64,000 nucleotides of DNA, from the NCBI GenBank assembly GCA_903772945.1, contig CAICTM010000140.1, positions 1 through 64,000 on the forward strand. The letters are read 5' to 3'. The position numbers and the translations under genes were made by a program. The notes beneath the pieces were generated by a model, which saw only the letters and a list, made by a program, of their open reading frames with translations, had not been told where the DNA came from and searched no databases. Of the stretch, positions 23,732-34,246 are shown one piece after another (the stretch's first letter is position 1; each line of letters opens with the position of its first letter). The stretch comes from Seminavis robusta (Eukaryota > Bacillariophyta > Bacillariophyceae > Naviculales > Naviculaceae).

Positions 23732-23749
23732 CTCTCTCTCTCTCTCTCT
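23732..23749. repeat. (CT)n tract before the bZIP start codon
   Basis: Nine CT units end two bases before the ATG at 23751. A pyrimidine tract here could be the 5' leader or core promoter of the bZIP gene; which one is not decided by the sequence. Confidence 0.8.
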
Positions 23750-23750
23750 T

Positions 23751-25919
23751 ATGTCTAGTAGCAGCAGTGAAGGCGAAGACCAGGAAGACCGCAAACCAAG
23801 CAAGAAAAGGGCATCTGCTTCAGACCAAGCTTACGCTGAGTACTTGGCCTCCACAGCAGCACAACCAACCATGGGCGCCCCACCCCCCGTTGCTGGCGTT
23901 GCACATGCTCCCAAAGCTGCTTCTTTGCCTGGTGCTGAGAATGCCAGCAGCAATGATGATGATGGCAGCACTGACCAAAAGCCAAAGGCCAAAAAACGAA
24001 AGACTTCAGCAGCAGCAGCCAGTAAAAAAGCAGGTAAGAAAAGACCGGCTCCCGCCGCAGCAGCAGCTGGTAGCTATGCCAGCAAGACGGCTTCCCGAGG
24101 TCGTGGAAGTTTCTATGTAGGTCGTCGTAAGGGCTTCATTGATGACTCGGAGATCCCTGAGAATGAGACTCCAACCGAGAAAAAACGCCGACTGAATCGA
24201 AACAACGAACGTAGAAAAAGAGCCAGACGCGTCTTTAAGATTGATTTCCTCACCGAGAAGAAGGACGTTCTTTCGGAGAAAAACGAGAAGATCAAGAAGG
24301 ACAATCAGGCACTGCGGGATCACATTGCCCGTATCCGAGAAAACCTCCAAGCGGGTAACCTGAGCAATTTGAGGAATCTGACGGAAGGACCGGCACCATT
24401 TCTGCCCGCCGCCGAGGTGGCGGCTTTGGCCGCCAACTCGCCGTATCCCAGCACGGCTGTTATGGGCTCTCCTCCGAATGATGATGAGCCAAGCGCCGCA
24501 GGTTCAGAGCCTAGTCCATCCCCAGTCCGGCATTTGGTCCATCCGATTGCTGCTGTTGCTGCTGCTACCACAAGACCTGATGCAGCCTCTTTGGGTGCTG
24601 TTCTTCCACAAGCACGACATCCGCCTCAGGCGGCAGTCAGACAAGGTTCTCCACTGTCCGAACAACAAGTCGCGGTTTCCCATCACCATCAAAGTCCCCC
24701 TCAAGACCAGCAGCTGCTTCCAATGCCTCGACAGGCATTCGCGGGCTTGTCGTCGTCGTCGTCGTCTGCAGCGACCGGCAATGCCCTCCAGAACAGCGAG
24801 CTAATGGACTCCCTCCGACGACAGGCGCTGTTGTTGCGTGGAGGCATTGGTAATGCTTCCATTCTTGGTGGCACCGGTTACTCCAACCCACTGTCTGCTC
24901 TCGGGCTTGGTGGTGGAGGAGGACAGCTTTCCGAGAACCGTCGTACTGCCTTGCTGGCGACCTTACGACAAGATGCCGCTCTTCAGAGAATGGGTGGTGG
25001 ATTGGCGGGTACAAATGCGGAGATTGCTCGATTGCGACTAGAACTGCTGCAGGCGCAGCAAGCTACGTCAATTCCCACTCTCTCGTCGTTGGCCAATAAT
25101 AATAATACCAGCAGATTAGCAGCTGCTGGATTGGGAGGAGGATTGGGCGGTGGTAGTGGTGGTGGCGGTCAACTGTCAAGAGAGTCTTCGGATCCATCCT
25201 CTCCCGCGGCGTTGCGTCAACGCCTGTTGGATCTAGCCTCCAGGAATCCGGCCGGGCCTCTTCAGGCGGACGACCTCCTAGCCCAACTGAGAAGCCAGCA
25301 ACAGCCAAATACAGCGCTGCAGCTTTCGGACTTGCTGTTGTCTGCTTCTGCAGGCCAAGCATCACTGGCGAACAGCCAGGCCTCTTTGGCAGGCCAGGCC
25401 TCTTTGACAGGCCAGAACCCGATAATAGGACTAGGTCAGCTGCAGCAGCAGCAACAGCATCAGCAGCAACAACAGGCCAACCCATTTCTGTTGGCTGCGT
25501 TGCAACGACAGAGTCTGCAACAGCTGTCTACTGCTCCAACTGCTTCTCAAGGGCCTCGGTCCTTACCTGCCACCAATGTGGGTGCGCTGCCATCTCAGAA
25601 CTTGCCGCCAAATCGCTTGCAGACAGAGTTAAACAACCCCTTGGCAAACCCGTCCGCTACACTCCAGGCAGCTTCCAACCTTGCTGGTTTTGGGCGGCCA
25701 TCGTCCTTGGCTGGCGGAGCAAGTTGGAGAGGCCGCAGTGCCCCGACTGCGCAGCCATCAACCGGGAGAGTGAGAGAGGAAGCGTCTTTGATGGCCCTCC
25801 TGGCTGCCACGGAGCAGCGAAGGGGAGATATCGACCCGTCGGAAGGAGACGTCAAAGATGATGATACTGCCCAACATCCTTCCAGTCCGGGCCAACATAG
25901 TGCTTGCCATCAGAGCTAA
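23751..25919 (+). CDS. bZIP transcription factor with long low-complexity tail
   Basis: 722 aa from the ATG of MSSSSSEGED, one exon. Residues 10-118 are charged and Ala/Lys-rich, with nuclear-localisation-like clusters (KPKAKKRK near 77-84). The bZIP is at 143-200. The basic region KKRRLNRNNERRKRARR keeps the canonical N149-x7-R157-x9-L167 spacing, and the zipper heptads are L167, L174, I181, L188 and I195. The remaining 520 residues are low complexity: Pro/Ala/Ser, poly-Ser near 328, Gly-rich stretches near 387 and 460, a short tandem repeat of (Q)ASL(A/T) near 541-560, and poly-Gln near 565-580. Such tails are typical activation or condensate-forming regions. It should be a nuclear DNA-binding homo- or heterodimer; the target genes are unknown. 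Confidence 0.9.
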   Translation: MSSSSSEGEDQEDRKPSKKRASASDQAYAEYLASTAAQPTMGAPPPVAGVAHAPKAASLPGAENASSNDDDGSTDQKPKAKKRKTSAAAASKKAGKKRPAPAAAAAGSYASKTASRGRGSFYVGRRKGFIDDSEIPENETPTEKKRRLNRNNERRKRARRVFKIDFLTEKKDVLSEKNEKIKKDNQALRDHIARIRENLQAGNLSNLRNLTEGPAPFLPAAEVAALAANSPYPSTAVMGSPPNDDEPSAAGSEPSPSPVRHLVHPIAAVAAATTRPDAASLGAVLPQARHPPQAAVRQGSPLSEQQVAVSHHHQSPPQDQQLLPMPRQAFAGLSSSSSSAATGNALQNSELMDSLRRQALLLRGGIGNASILGGTGYSNPLSALGLGGGGGQLSENRRTALLATLRQDAALQRMGGGLAGTNAEIARLRLELLQAQQATSIPTLSSLANNNNTSRLAAAGLGGGLGGGSGGGGQLSRESSDPSSPAALRQRLLDLASRNPAGPLQADDLLAQLRSQQQPNTALQLSDLLLSASAGQASLANSQASLAGQASLTGQNPIIGLGQLQQQQQHQQQQQANPFLLAALQRQSLQQLSTAPTASQGPRSLPATNVGALPSQNLPPNRLQTELNNPLANPSATLQAASNLAGFGRPSSLAGGASWRGRSAPTAQPSTGRVREEASLMALLAATEQRRGDIDPSEGDVKDDDTAQHPSSPGQHSACHQS

Positions 25920-26841
25920 GGTGCGGCCCATTATCCGTCCGGCCGGATCGCTTTCTTCTTTCTCTTTCCATCTTGCCCTCCTGATCCGGTCCACCGGTTC
26001 CAAACAATAACCGCAGTTCCAACCCACTGAACTGCGCGAAGGCCGAGCGTTTCTGATACCAATCGCTGCATCTCGACCCCGAGTACCAGGGAATGCCTTT
26101 TCGAACCACGTTGGGATCGCATCCATCTACCCGAGCTTCACAAAAATGCCATGGGTGGCTCCCCTGGAGCTTGAGCAGGGAGCCAGGGCAAACCTACCAA
26201 GCCCCAAGTGAAGTATTCAGAACTCACCAACAGGGATACATCGACACTAGAACATCCACTCTATGTCTCATCCATTGAGCAAAGTGCACTGTGAATACAA
26301 GCGCAATTGCTACCCTCTGGTAACATAGAGAGAATAATATTACCACCACGAGAACTCCACGGAGCAAATACAGCAAACTTTCAATTGCAATTTCCCCATC
26401 CAAGAACAACTTCTGCCGGAGCCACGTCTTTGGAAACTCAAGGACCATAATTCATAATTTTCGCAGCATTTACATAACTCCTGACTTTTCTGAGTATTAT
26501 TTTTGGAGTTTGTACGGAACATGAAAAGTTAAGACACTTAAATCTGTCTGAGAAGCAAAGGTCGGCATGAGGTATTATCGTGTGGTGGTACCAGTACCAC
26601 TGGCTGGAGGCTGGAAGAGATGCGGGGATGGGAGGATAGATCTCTTTCTCTGGCTATCTATCCCAGTTCCACATTCCGGGTCCATCAGTATCTACATGTA
26701 TGTAAAAACGCAAACAATGCAGCATTCGTGCTAGTAGTTGGTTGCAATAGACCTCAATTTTTCCTTTAGTTCTTTTAGTTCTGCACCTATGACGAAAAAT
26801 GGGGAGTAATAGTTCAATCGCAGTGTCGCAAGAATATTGAA
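25920..26841. other. Intergenic stretch between convergent genes
   Basis: It lies between the 3' ends of the bZIP gene (plus) and helicase-like copy 2 (minus), so it should hold both 3' UTRs and polyadenylation signals. No further gene is supported. Confidence 0.55.
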
Positions 26842-29800
26842 TCAGCTTGCAAGCTCTGTCGTCCAGTTTTCATCATCAGTGTAATTGGGCACTTCGAGGG
26901 TTTCGTTTAGCATGTTCTCCAATGCAACCAAGCTTTTGGCAGTCCAAGCCAGCTCGGTGTCGCCTTCCTGCTTGACTTTTTCAAAGATGACATCTTTTTC
27001 CAGGTCTGTCAGGATTTTTTTCAGTTGGGCTTTCCCCACCGAGATGCCCTGACCTTCCTCAGTTGCATAAGTTTCTTCGTAGGCAGACACAAGTTCATCA
27101 GTGCAGCAGCAAAAACTTGCATCACCTATGGCCAACTCAAGGAATAATTTCATCACTCGCTGAGTCATCTTATCATTCCAGTAGCGGTCTTTCTTGTTCT
27201 GCAAGTCGTTCAAGCTGGAGGGTTCCTCGAAGGCTTCCCGTCCGGGAATTTTCATCTTGAGATCCTTGCGGCGACCAATCTTCCTGTTCGTGTGTCTAAA
27301 GCAATTGGCCTCATCTGGGAGCTTTTTGGTTGCGCTTCTCAGTGCTTCAACTAGACTGATACCAGAATTCTCTTTGATCTTCACATTGACTTCCTGAACA
27401 AAAGTGGAGTACTTCTTTGCAGCAAGAAAGTCATTCTCATTGGTCAGTATGGTGACATTGCTATGCCCGTTTTGCTTCAAGACGGACAGACCATTGAAGG
27501 TAGCTCGACCAAGTGCCTGAATGTAGTCTTCTAAACTGTATCCTGGACCTCGAGACAGAATCATGTGAGTAGGCACCCTTGTGGAAGACCGAAAAGAGAC
27601 ACAGCGGCACATTCGGGAATATCCAAAAATGATAATGGGGGTTTCCAACCCAACAACCTTGTCAATCTGTGTAATGATCTCTGAAACGGTCTTCAAGCTC
27701 CTGCGGATGAAGCGGGCTTTGGCACAGCCAGGGAATCTACAGTACACCCCTACACCGGTTGCAACAACAGCAACGAAGGGTTTGCCCTTCGAAGCAAAAT
27801 GATTTTGAACACAGGCTGCTTGAACCACAACATTGCCCTCGGCATAAACTCGAGGGTTGGTGGCAACCAAACCGAGCAACCCCTTTTGGCAGGAGGGCTC
27901 TGGATCTTCAATCGTCTCAGTAGTATTCACATCCATGGGGACCGGTCCACCAGCATCACCACCCTTGTTTGCTTTCTCAGTAGACGCCACGTCCATTGGT
28001 GGTGCCAGGTCTGCTTCGCGTTCGGTCTCATTCTCGCCGTTGCCTCCTCCTGTTGCTTCCTGCGCCTCCACATCTGCTAGCGTTGTTTCTTCCAGCTTCC
28101 CCGCCAATGTGCCCGCATCTGTTGGTATCTTTTGGTCGTCATCAAAGCCTCTACTCTTGTCATCGTGTTGCATACCGGCATCATTCACCTTTGTGCAATG
28201 TACTCCTCCTGGTAATTCTTGCTTCTCCAAATCGACTGGCATATTGCTCACATGCTTGTGATTCTCCTTGCCTTCAGCTGTATGTTCGTCTGCAAGAGGA
28301 ACTTGTGCTTGTAATCCTCCTGCCAAATCGGAGCCTTGCTTCACTCCTGGACTGGTGGCTCCACTCTTTTCCAGACTTTCGTCGGTTGCATCATTTACAC
28401 CCATGACATCGCCAGGCGACTGCACAGAAGCAATGACTGCAACTGCGGCTGTTGATTTGGCATCACAATGGTTGCTCACATCGGTTTTGGTACAAGAGGC
28501 TCCACCTTCCTTCGACGTGTCCAGATTTGGGTCTTCCTCTCCCCCTTTATCGGACATGGGCAACATGTGGTCTAACATATCCATCATTCCTTGGCTCGTA
28601 TACGGAATGACTGACTGTGCGCTCACTGCCCATGACCTCTTGCTGACAACATCAGAATGCATATCGCAACCACAAGCTCCCTTGCACGCGCTGCATTTGG
28701 GGTTGAGCTTGTGTTCATCCGAGAAGAGCAGCGGAGTCTTACTTTCGATTGGCTTCGGCACTTCAGAACTAATGTACCGGTATTTCACCCCGAGTTTTGG
28801 ACCAAGGCTCTTGGGATTCAGAAAAGCATCGTTTCCGGCAGCCTTCGCATGTTTCATTTCCAGGATCCCACTGTAGTCCTCCGTAGTGAAAATCTCCATC
28901 ATCTCAACTTGCTTCCCTTGCTCGTCAAGAGCTTGAAGCGCAGAATAGATTGTAGCAGAAATCTCCATACGAAAAGAAGGACCAAGATCCATCAATGCGA
29001 CATAACGCTGTTCCATTATCTGAGCACAATCCTTGGTCCTGTACATAGCATCGCACTCGTCAACTATGATTCCAAATCTTGCATGGGGTAACTCCTTTCT
29101 AATTGACAGGACTGCTGATGTGGCCTTGGCAATTTGACCACCTGTATCTGCGACAACCAGCAATCCTGCATCCATAGTTTCACGGCATCCACCCAAGAGC
29201 TTATTCAGCTTAATTTTCAAATCGTCGCGCTCCGGGACGCCTTTTGTGATGATGATCAGAAGGCAAGACAGTTGTCTGTGGACAGCAGCACAGACAGCCT
29301 TTACAGTGCTCTTTCCAGATTGGGTCTTGCCTGACACAAGGTGGATGAGGTCATGAGGTGAGCCTCTGGGATGCATCAAAGCCCTGTGGCACTTGACAGC
29401 CACTTCAAAAGGGCTAAATTTGTTGCGGCATTGTTCGAGGAGGGGTTTGTTGAGGAACTTGGTGGTGATGGTGGCGGCGTAGTTGATCATTTCTTCCGAT
29501 ACATTGGAAATACCTCCATCACCACGACCTTCATGGATGCGATCCAAAGCCATTCTATAGTCTCTTTCCACGCTTGGTTCTTGTTCAAAGCTTGCAAGCG
29601 TCTCGTCATTGAAATGAGCCTGCCACGAAATGCCATCGTCATTCTTCCTGTAGAAGTCCTCATGCCAGAGGCATGCTTTCAAAAGCGCCTTTTGGGTAGT
29701 CTTCTTTACATTTGGGAGGGAAAACAGTTCCAAATCCGTCTTCTTGTCGAGCAGCGATTTCATGTCGGCGATTCCGAGTTGGGCCAGGTGTTGTCGCGTG

Positions 29801-30246
29801 CTTTTGGGCATATCAAGCTCTTCGCATACGAGCTCGAGGTCCTCTTCGAGAAGTCCATCGCTAGAGTTGGACGTATCGAGAGCAGCAAGTAGTTTGTCGT
29901 TCTCGAACCGAGCCAAGGAGTCTTCATCGAAATGAGGCTTCCAATCGGCGTCGCTGCCGTTCTTCTTGAAAAAGTCTTGGTACCACAGGCAAAAGTTGTG
30001 CAGCTGCTTCTGGGTGCCTTTGTTTATGCGTGGGAGCGCAGCCGTTCCTAGTTCAGATTCCTTGTCCAGGAGGGTCTCAAGGTTGACGACGTTCTGTTCG
30101 GTAAAGAGACGTTGGGACTTTGTAGACGTGTCGACGGTGTTGTAGACATACTCCAGATCGGAATCTGCTTGCTTCTTGGCTTCCTTCTGAACGTGCTCAG
30201 GTTCGGGATCCCCCTTCAGCGCCTCGTCAACTTGACGCTTGCTCAT
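26842..30246 (-). CDS. Large helicase-like P-loop NTPase, copy 2, with acidic insertion
   Basis: 1,134 aa from the ATG of MSKRQVDEAL; the longer frame starts at TTG. It is the inverted paralogue of 14526-17291. It has the same two N-terminal repeats (GTQKQLHNFCLW and TTQKALLKACLW), Walker A SGKTQSGKST near 305, Walker B GIIVDECD near 392, EISATIYS, a Cys/His cluster CSACKGACGCDMH, IIIFGYSRMCRCVSF and QALGRATFNG. All NTPase motifs are intact, so both copies look functional. The main difference is an insertion of about 230 residues between the Cys/His cluster and the second lobe. It is rich in Asp, Glu, Ser, Ala and Gly with repeats of themes such as PMDVASTEKAN and PMDVNTTETIE, and is probably disordered. 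Function is unknown, and the Z1-like resemblance is by eye. Confidence 0.8.
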   Translation of the reverse strand: MSKRQVDEALKGDPEPEHVQKEAKKQADSDLEYVYNTVDTSTKSQRLFTEQNVVNLETLLDKESELGTAALPRINKGTQKQLHNFCLWYQDFFKKNGSDADWKPHFDEDSLARFENDKLLAALDTSNSSDGLLEEDLELVCEELDMPKSTRQHLAQLGIADMKSLLDKKTDLELFSLPNVKKTTQKALLKACLWHEDFYRKNDDGISWQAHFNDETLASFEQEPSVERDYRMALDRIHEGRGDGGISNVSEEMINYAATITTKFLNKPLLEQCRNKFSPFEVAVKCHRALMHPRGSPHDLIHLVSGKTQSGKSTVKAVCAAVHRQLSCLLIIITKGVPERDDLKIKLNKLLGGCRETMDAGLLVVADTGGQIAKATSAVLSIRKELPHARFGIIVDECDAMYRTKDCAQIMEQRYVALMDLGPSFRMEISATIYSALQALDEQGKQVEMMEIFTTEDYSGILEMKHAKAAGNDAFLNPKSLGPKLGVKYRYISSEVPKPIESKTPLLFSDEHKLNPKCSACKGACGCDMHSDVVSKRSWAVSAQSVIPYTSQGMMDMLDHMLPMSDKGGEEDPNLDTSKEGGASCTKTDVSNHCDAKSTAAVAVIASVQSPGDVMGVNDATDESLEKSGATSPGVKQGSDLAGGLQAQVPLADEHTAEGKENHKHVSNMPVDLEKQELPGGVHCTKVNDAGMQHDDKSRGFDDDQKIPTDAGTLAGKLEETTLADVEAQEATGGGNGENETEREADLAPPMDVASTEKANKGGDAGGPVPMDVNTTETIEDPEPSCQKGLLGLVATNPRVYAEGNVVVQAACVQNHFASKGKPFVAVVATGVGVYCRFPGCAKARFIRRSLKTVSEIITQIDKVVGLETPIIIFGYSRMCRCVSFRSSTRVPTHMILSRGPGYSLEDYIQALGRATFNGLSVLKQNGHSNVTILTNENDFLAAKKYSTFVQEVNVKIKENSGISLVEALRSATKKLPDEANCFRHTNRKIGRRKDLKMKIPGREAFEEPSSLNDLQNKKDRYWNDKMTQRVMKLFLELAIGDASFCCCTDELVSAYEETYATEEGQGISVGKAQLKKILTDLEKDVIFEKVKQEGDTELAWTAKSLVALENMLNETLEVPNYTDDENWTTELAS

Positions 30247-31699
30247 TTTGATGAATGAAGGGGACAAATTAGTGCAGGTCGAGAGATGAAACTAGTTTCG
30301 CCGATTCGATTCTCAAATGAGGAAACTGTGAGATCTGTGGCCCAAGTCTTCTTTCGGAGCCCATGTCATTTTGCTTTTGACTTTCGTCGGAGTACTCTCG
30401 TTGACTGCAAAGCAACGGACGAGTCTGTCTTCTCAATTCGATATTATAAGTGTATCAGATCAATCGTACACGACCAGTAGGAGAGTGAAGTGCAGTGTGA
30501 TCCAGCCGTTGGAACAACTCTATTGGTTGAGTGGGGAAAGAATGTATTCACAGCAAGTCCCTTGTGGTTTCTGTGATTCCAGAAGGGTCAGACGGTTGCA
30601 TCGCTTTTGATAGGACATTGGATCTTGATTTGCATGGTACGCGAGTACAGACAACTCCAACTGCTACACTGTTTGATTTGATACGGCGGGCCACGGTTCA
30701 GATAACGGGAATCATACGCGAGCAATTTCGAGGCATGGCAGGCACAGGAGAAGCCTTTGCTCAGTTCGATGATATTGACTGCTCCATCCGTATCGCGGGC
30801 GTGCATCCTTTGAATCTTCTTCAGGTTGGATATCAATGCACACATCGTCATAGTGTGACCGAACCGTTTGGTTTGCAGACAGCCGGAACTGGCGCTGTAT
30901 AATAATGCATGGTATCGTTGTACCAATGTGGAGGGCACGAATTCAAGCCGTTGAGACGCGAGGAAGCAGTTGAGACACGAGGTTGGCTCCACCGAAGCTG
31001 TGGGTGAAGCTAGACGGTGACTGCGAACTTAAAAGGTTCCCAGCTTACTGCAGAGTGTGGTTCTAATGAATTGATCCACCAAGCGTGAGGCCTGGAGACG
31101 AGGCGAAAGCGGTAACATTGAGACTATGCACGGACGCACAGCCTGCAGAAACAAGGCGATCGATATCAGGACAAGCCAAGACCAAAAGGAAAGGAAATGA
31201 CCATCGTTATGGCTTGGATTGGACTCCGAATGGAATACTTTTGGATGGGTGTTGCCAAAATCGAGGACTGGGAGGACCAAAACAGCGAAGATCCAATTTG
31301 CCGCGGGAGTTAGCTAATCTCTTTTGAAATGTTATTAAGGATAGGAATAACATGATGGCAAGTTCGAAGTTCGCTTCCTGCGATGCGGCGCAAGTCTCCT
31401 GAACCTGGCCGCGGCAACCAAAATGGCCATAGCTACGTTAGCTAGCTATTGATAAATGTGTTTGGAGCTTCACTATTGTTGAGACCACGAAGCAAGCAGC
31501 TGACAACGTTACAGATTTCAGAAGCGAAGCGGCTAGCGAAGCCCTCTGCCTCATGACGAGTCCTGTGTAAATCTGGCTGGTTTCTTTGTTGGGTTGAAAG
31601 CGTGCACAAAATCAAACAGCCGGATCAACTCATTCATCCTCTTCTCTACTCAGTACAATAATCACTTTGAATTCATTCATCTCTGGTCAGAAATCAACC
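30247..31699. other. Intergenic stretch between divergent genes
   Basis: About 1.45 kb between helicase-like copy 2 and the four-span protein gene. Frames of 123 aa (plus, 30531-30902) and 134 aa (minus, 30588-30992) overlap each other and have no recognisable features, so I do not call them. Confidence 0.5.
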
Positions 31700-32716
31700 A
31701 TGACACGAGGACTCGTAGGACGTTGTTGGTGAGTACCGTAGCCAAGTCTTTGTTCGAACCAATCCTAGCACGTACCCGTCGCTAACGATCAGAAACCAAA
31801 CATTGATTCCCTCTTTCATCCCCTTTTGCCCCCAAAGCGCTTACCCACAGGGCCAAGCTTCCTTATTGCCACAAATGCTTGCAATTGCCGCGCTTGTATG
31901 CTGCTTTTATGCCATCCCCTGGACACCTGGATCCTGGTTTCCTGAGGTCGGCTTTCTCTGCATGCATCTGGATGGCAGGGATTCGAATTACTCTTGCGGT
32001 CCACTCAGGTTGGTGGATCCAGGCTATTGGTCGGGGGATAAAGGAAAATACTGTAAGTTGGGAGCGAGATAAGGTTTGAGAAGTATACATACATACATGT
32101 TCTCTGATCCACCTAAATCCCCCCGATTGAACACGGCTCTTCGTCATGGATCCTCTCAGGGCCGGTGCAGCTCGGTGCTTTGTTCGCAATCATTTCTGCT
32201 ATCCTGGGAAGCATTGCCACGTTGTATCTGTTTGGAGCCATTTGCTTCCACCTCAGCAAGAAAACTGTGTTAAACATCAGCAAGACCTTTCTTGCCTGTG
32301 CCCTGTTCTCAGTTTTGACATTTGTGGCCGCAGCGTTAGATATTTGTGATATTCTGGGGTACAGCAGCAGCGGATCTAGCAGCAGCAGCAGTGGCAGCTA
32401 CTATGATTCTGGCAGCTCCAGTTATTACGGAGGCAGCTCCAGCTCCAGCAGATCCCAGTGCAAAAAGGTTGTGCGTTTGGACGGGGGGGGCGTTGCTGAA
32501 ATCTTCGCCGTTGTGTTCTTCTTGGCGGCTGCAGCCGCATCATTTCAGTTTGCGAATGTTGCGGAAGAAACCAGCGAGGCAGCGGAGGACGAGGCGACAG
32601 AGACAGAAGTGCTGCCCCTTCACCACAAACCGGCAGCACGTCAAGAAGCCCCAGAGTCTTCTTCGCCAAGGAGGGACACCAGACGCCCTCCCGAAGATGA
32701 CTTACTAAGAGCGTAA
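31700..32716 (+). CDS. Four-span membrane protein with Ser-rich loop
   Basis: The model is join(31700..31728,31838..32052,32160..32716), 266 aa. All junctions have GT-AG ends, and the three exons join in phase without stops (MTRGLVGRC, then AYPQGQASLLPQ..., then WPVQLGALFA...). Hydrophobic spans lie near residues 18-37, 83-107, 117-137 and 180-200, a tetraspan-like layout. A first loop of about 45 residues contains two Cys (FLCMH, SCGP) and is the likely outside loop. The loop between spans 3 and 4 is made of Ser, Gly and Tyr (SSSGSYYDSGSSSYYGG), an unusual composition. The tail is acidic and then basic, in the cytosol if the ends are inside. It resembles the claudin/tetraspanin-like proteins of stramenopiles in outline only. 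The function is unknown, perhaps membrane adhesion or organisation. Confidence 0.7.
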
Positions 32717-33961
32717 AAACACGTTGTTCTTGGCTTGTCCCGGCATGTGCGTGTCCACGTCGAAGCTTTAGCTATTGGAAAGTGGTCAAGCAACATACTG
32801 AACTTCCATACTTAAAACACAATGCTGGTTACGTATAGAGCTCCATACCGGCATACCGGTACCACTCCAATGCACACACAAAAGTCGTCCCTTTCGATGC
32901 GGCTAGTTGGCCACCACCCTAGCTCCCAGGTAGTCACATCTGTGCTCTGTGAGCCAGTCGCTGATGTACATGTAAGTGCTTTGGCTTGCTTCAGGGCTTC
33001 AGGGTTTACCAATACTAGCTAGTGCCAGCCCTTCAGCCCCGCGCAAGCTCCTCTGCAACTTACGAGGCTTTAGACTTTAGACTCATTGGATCATGCTACC
33101 GTAGAAGCGGGCCAAAGTGACAGTCTATGACAGCATAGAATTATGGTTACGAGAGGACGGTCTTTCAGGCCAACAAGGACAATTAAGTTGACACTACCAG
33201 TACAATTTCAGCGTCATCCCAAAGACGCCAAAAGCATGGGGAAGGATTTTGATTACTTATTTGCTTAAAGGCGTGCACGAGCCACTGAGCTGATCGGATC
33301 AACCGGAATTAAAGCAAGCTGCATGATGGTCGTCCAATGCAGCATGAGAGATGAGACGATACCTGACGAGCTCTTCCAGTTTACCAATTGCCAACTTGCC
33401 AACCCCATGCAAAGTTTCTCCGGAGTAAGCTGCACGCACCACAGTGTACTGTACCGTACACAGCGTACCGTACCAATCCGAAGGGGAAATAAGAAATAAT
33501 ACAACGCAAGATGCAGAAGCAGCGTCGTCCCTGCCCGTGTACAAATAATACTGTTGTTTCTCAATTGATTTACTAGACCTAGTCTATTAATAGTCTAGTA
33601 ACGCTTTCCCGAGCTGTTCTCCAATGGTGAAGACTTTCAAGCTGATGCCTCTAGAGGACTTAAATTACCAACCTCTTTCATAAGGCTTTTTCAAATTTAT
33701 TGTCCTTGGTTAGTCTTGGAATTCCGATCTTTCTCAAAAGCGGAAGCAGTTGGTTAAATCCCTCTTTCACCAAATCTTGTGAAATTGAGCATGTCTGAAA
33801 ATCCGAGAGTTGTCTGGATCTAAGGGGTGCATGTACAATGACCTACACGCAGTGCCGTTTTTGCTTTGTCGATTCGATTGATTCATTCGATTCGATTCTT
33901 CAGCCGCTTGGGTCATGCTCATTTTTTTGCAACCCACCACCAAAAAGCTGAAAAACAAACG
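32717..33961. other. Intergenic stretch with a hairpin
   Basis: No gene is supported. A perfect inverted repeat TTACTAGAC (33570-33578) and GTCTAGTAA (33593-33601) forms a hairpin with a 14-nt loop. TACCGGTAC-type palindromes occur near 32850. Nothing else seen. Confidence 0.5.
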
Positions 33962-34246
33962 ATGACGATACCAACATTCATTGTGATACCATCGCCAACA
34001 AGGGTTGGACATCAGGCGCAAGACGATTCAAGATGGGGACAGGAATTGAAGGAAAGATATGATTATCAACCAGGCATACCGAGAAGAAGTCAAGACCAAA
34101 CGTTCCTTTCATCACAAGGCAAGCTTCCATCAAGTAGATTCCAAAAGAACATACCCCCCAAGTATCCCTGTCGCAGCCTCAGCCCCAAGAGGCACGGGCT
34201 TCAACATGACCGCTCATCTATTAGGTCAAAAAGCATGAAGATTTGA
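33962..34246 (+). CDS. Small-protein family member B
   Basis: 94 aa from the ATG of MTIPTFIVIPS. It carries the family's N-terminal motif (IPTFIVIPSPTR) and a PRRS-like element (GIPRRSQDQ), but lacks a clear CDPSPPKKP motif; the nearest is PPKYPCRSLSPKR. It may be a divergent or truncated member. It is basic, with no membrane segment. The assignment rests on the N-terminal motif shared with 38296-38673 (IPDFIVIPS), so confidence is lower than for the other members. Confidence 0.4.
   Translation: MTIPTFIVIPSPTRVGHQAQDDSRWGQELKERYDYQPGIPRRSQDQTFLSSQGKLPSSRFQKNIPPKYPCRSLSPKRHGLQHDRSSIRSKSMKI

Noticed and set aside
30531-30992. Overlapping plus and minus frames of 123 and 134 codons.
   Set aside because: Neither has family features or a paralogue in the window, and at least one must be a shadow.
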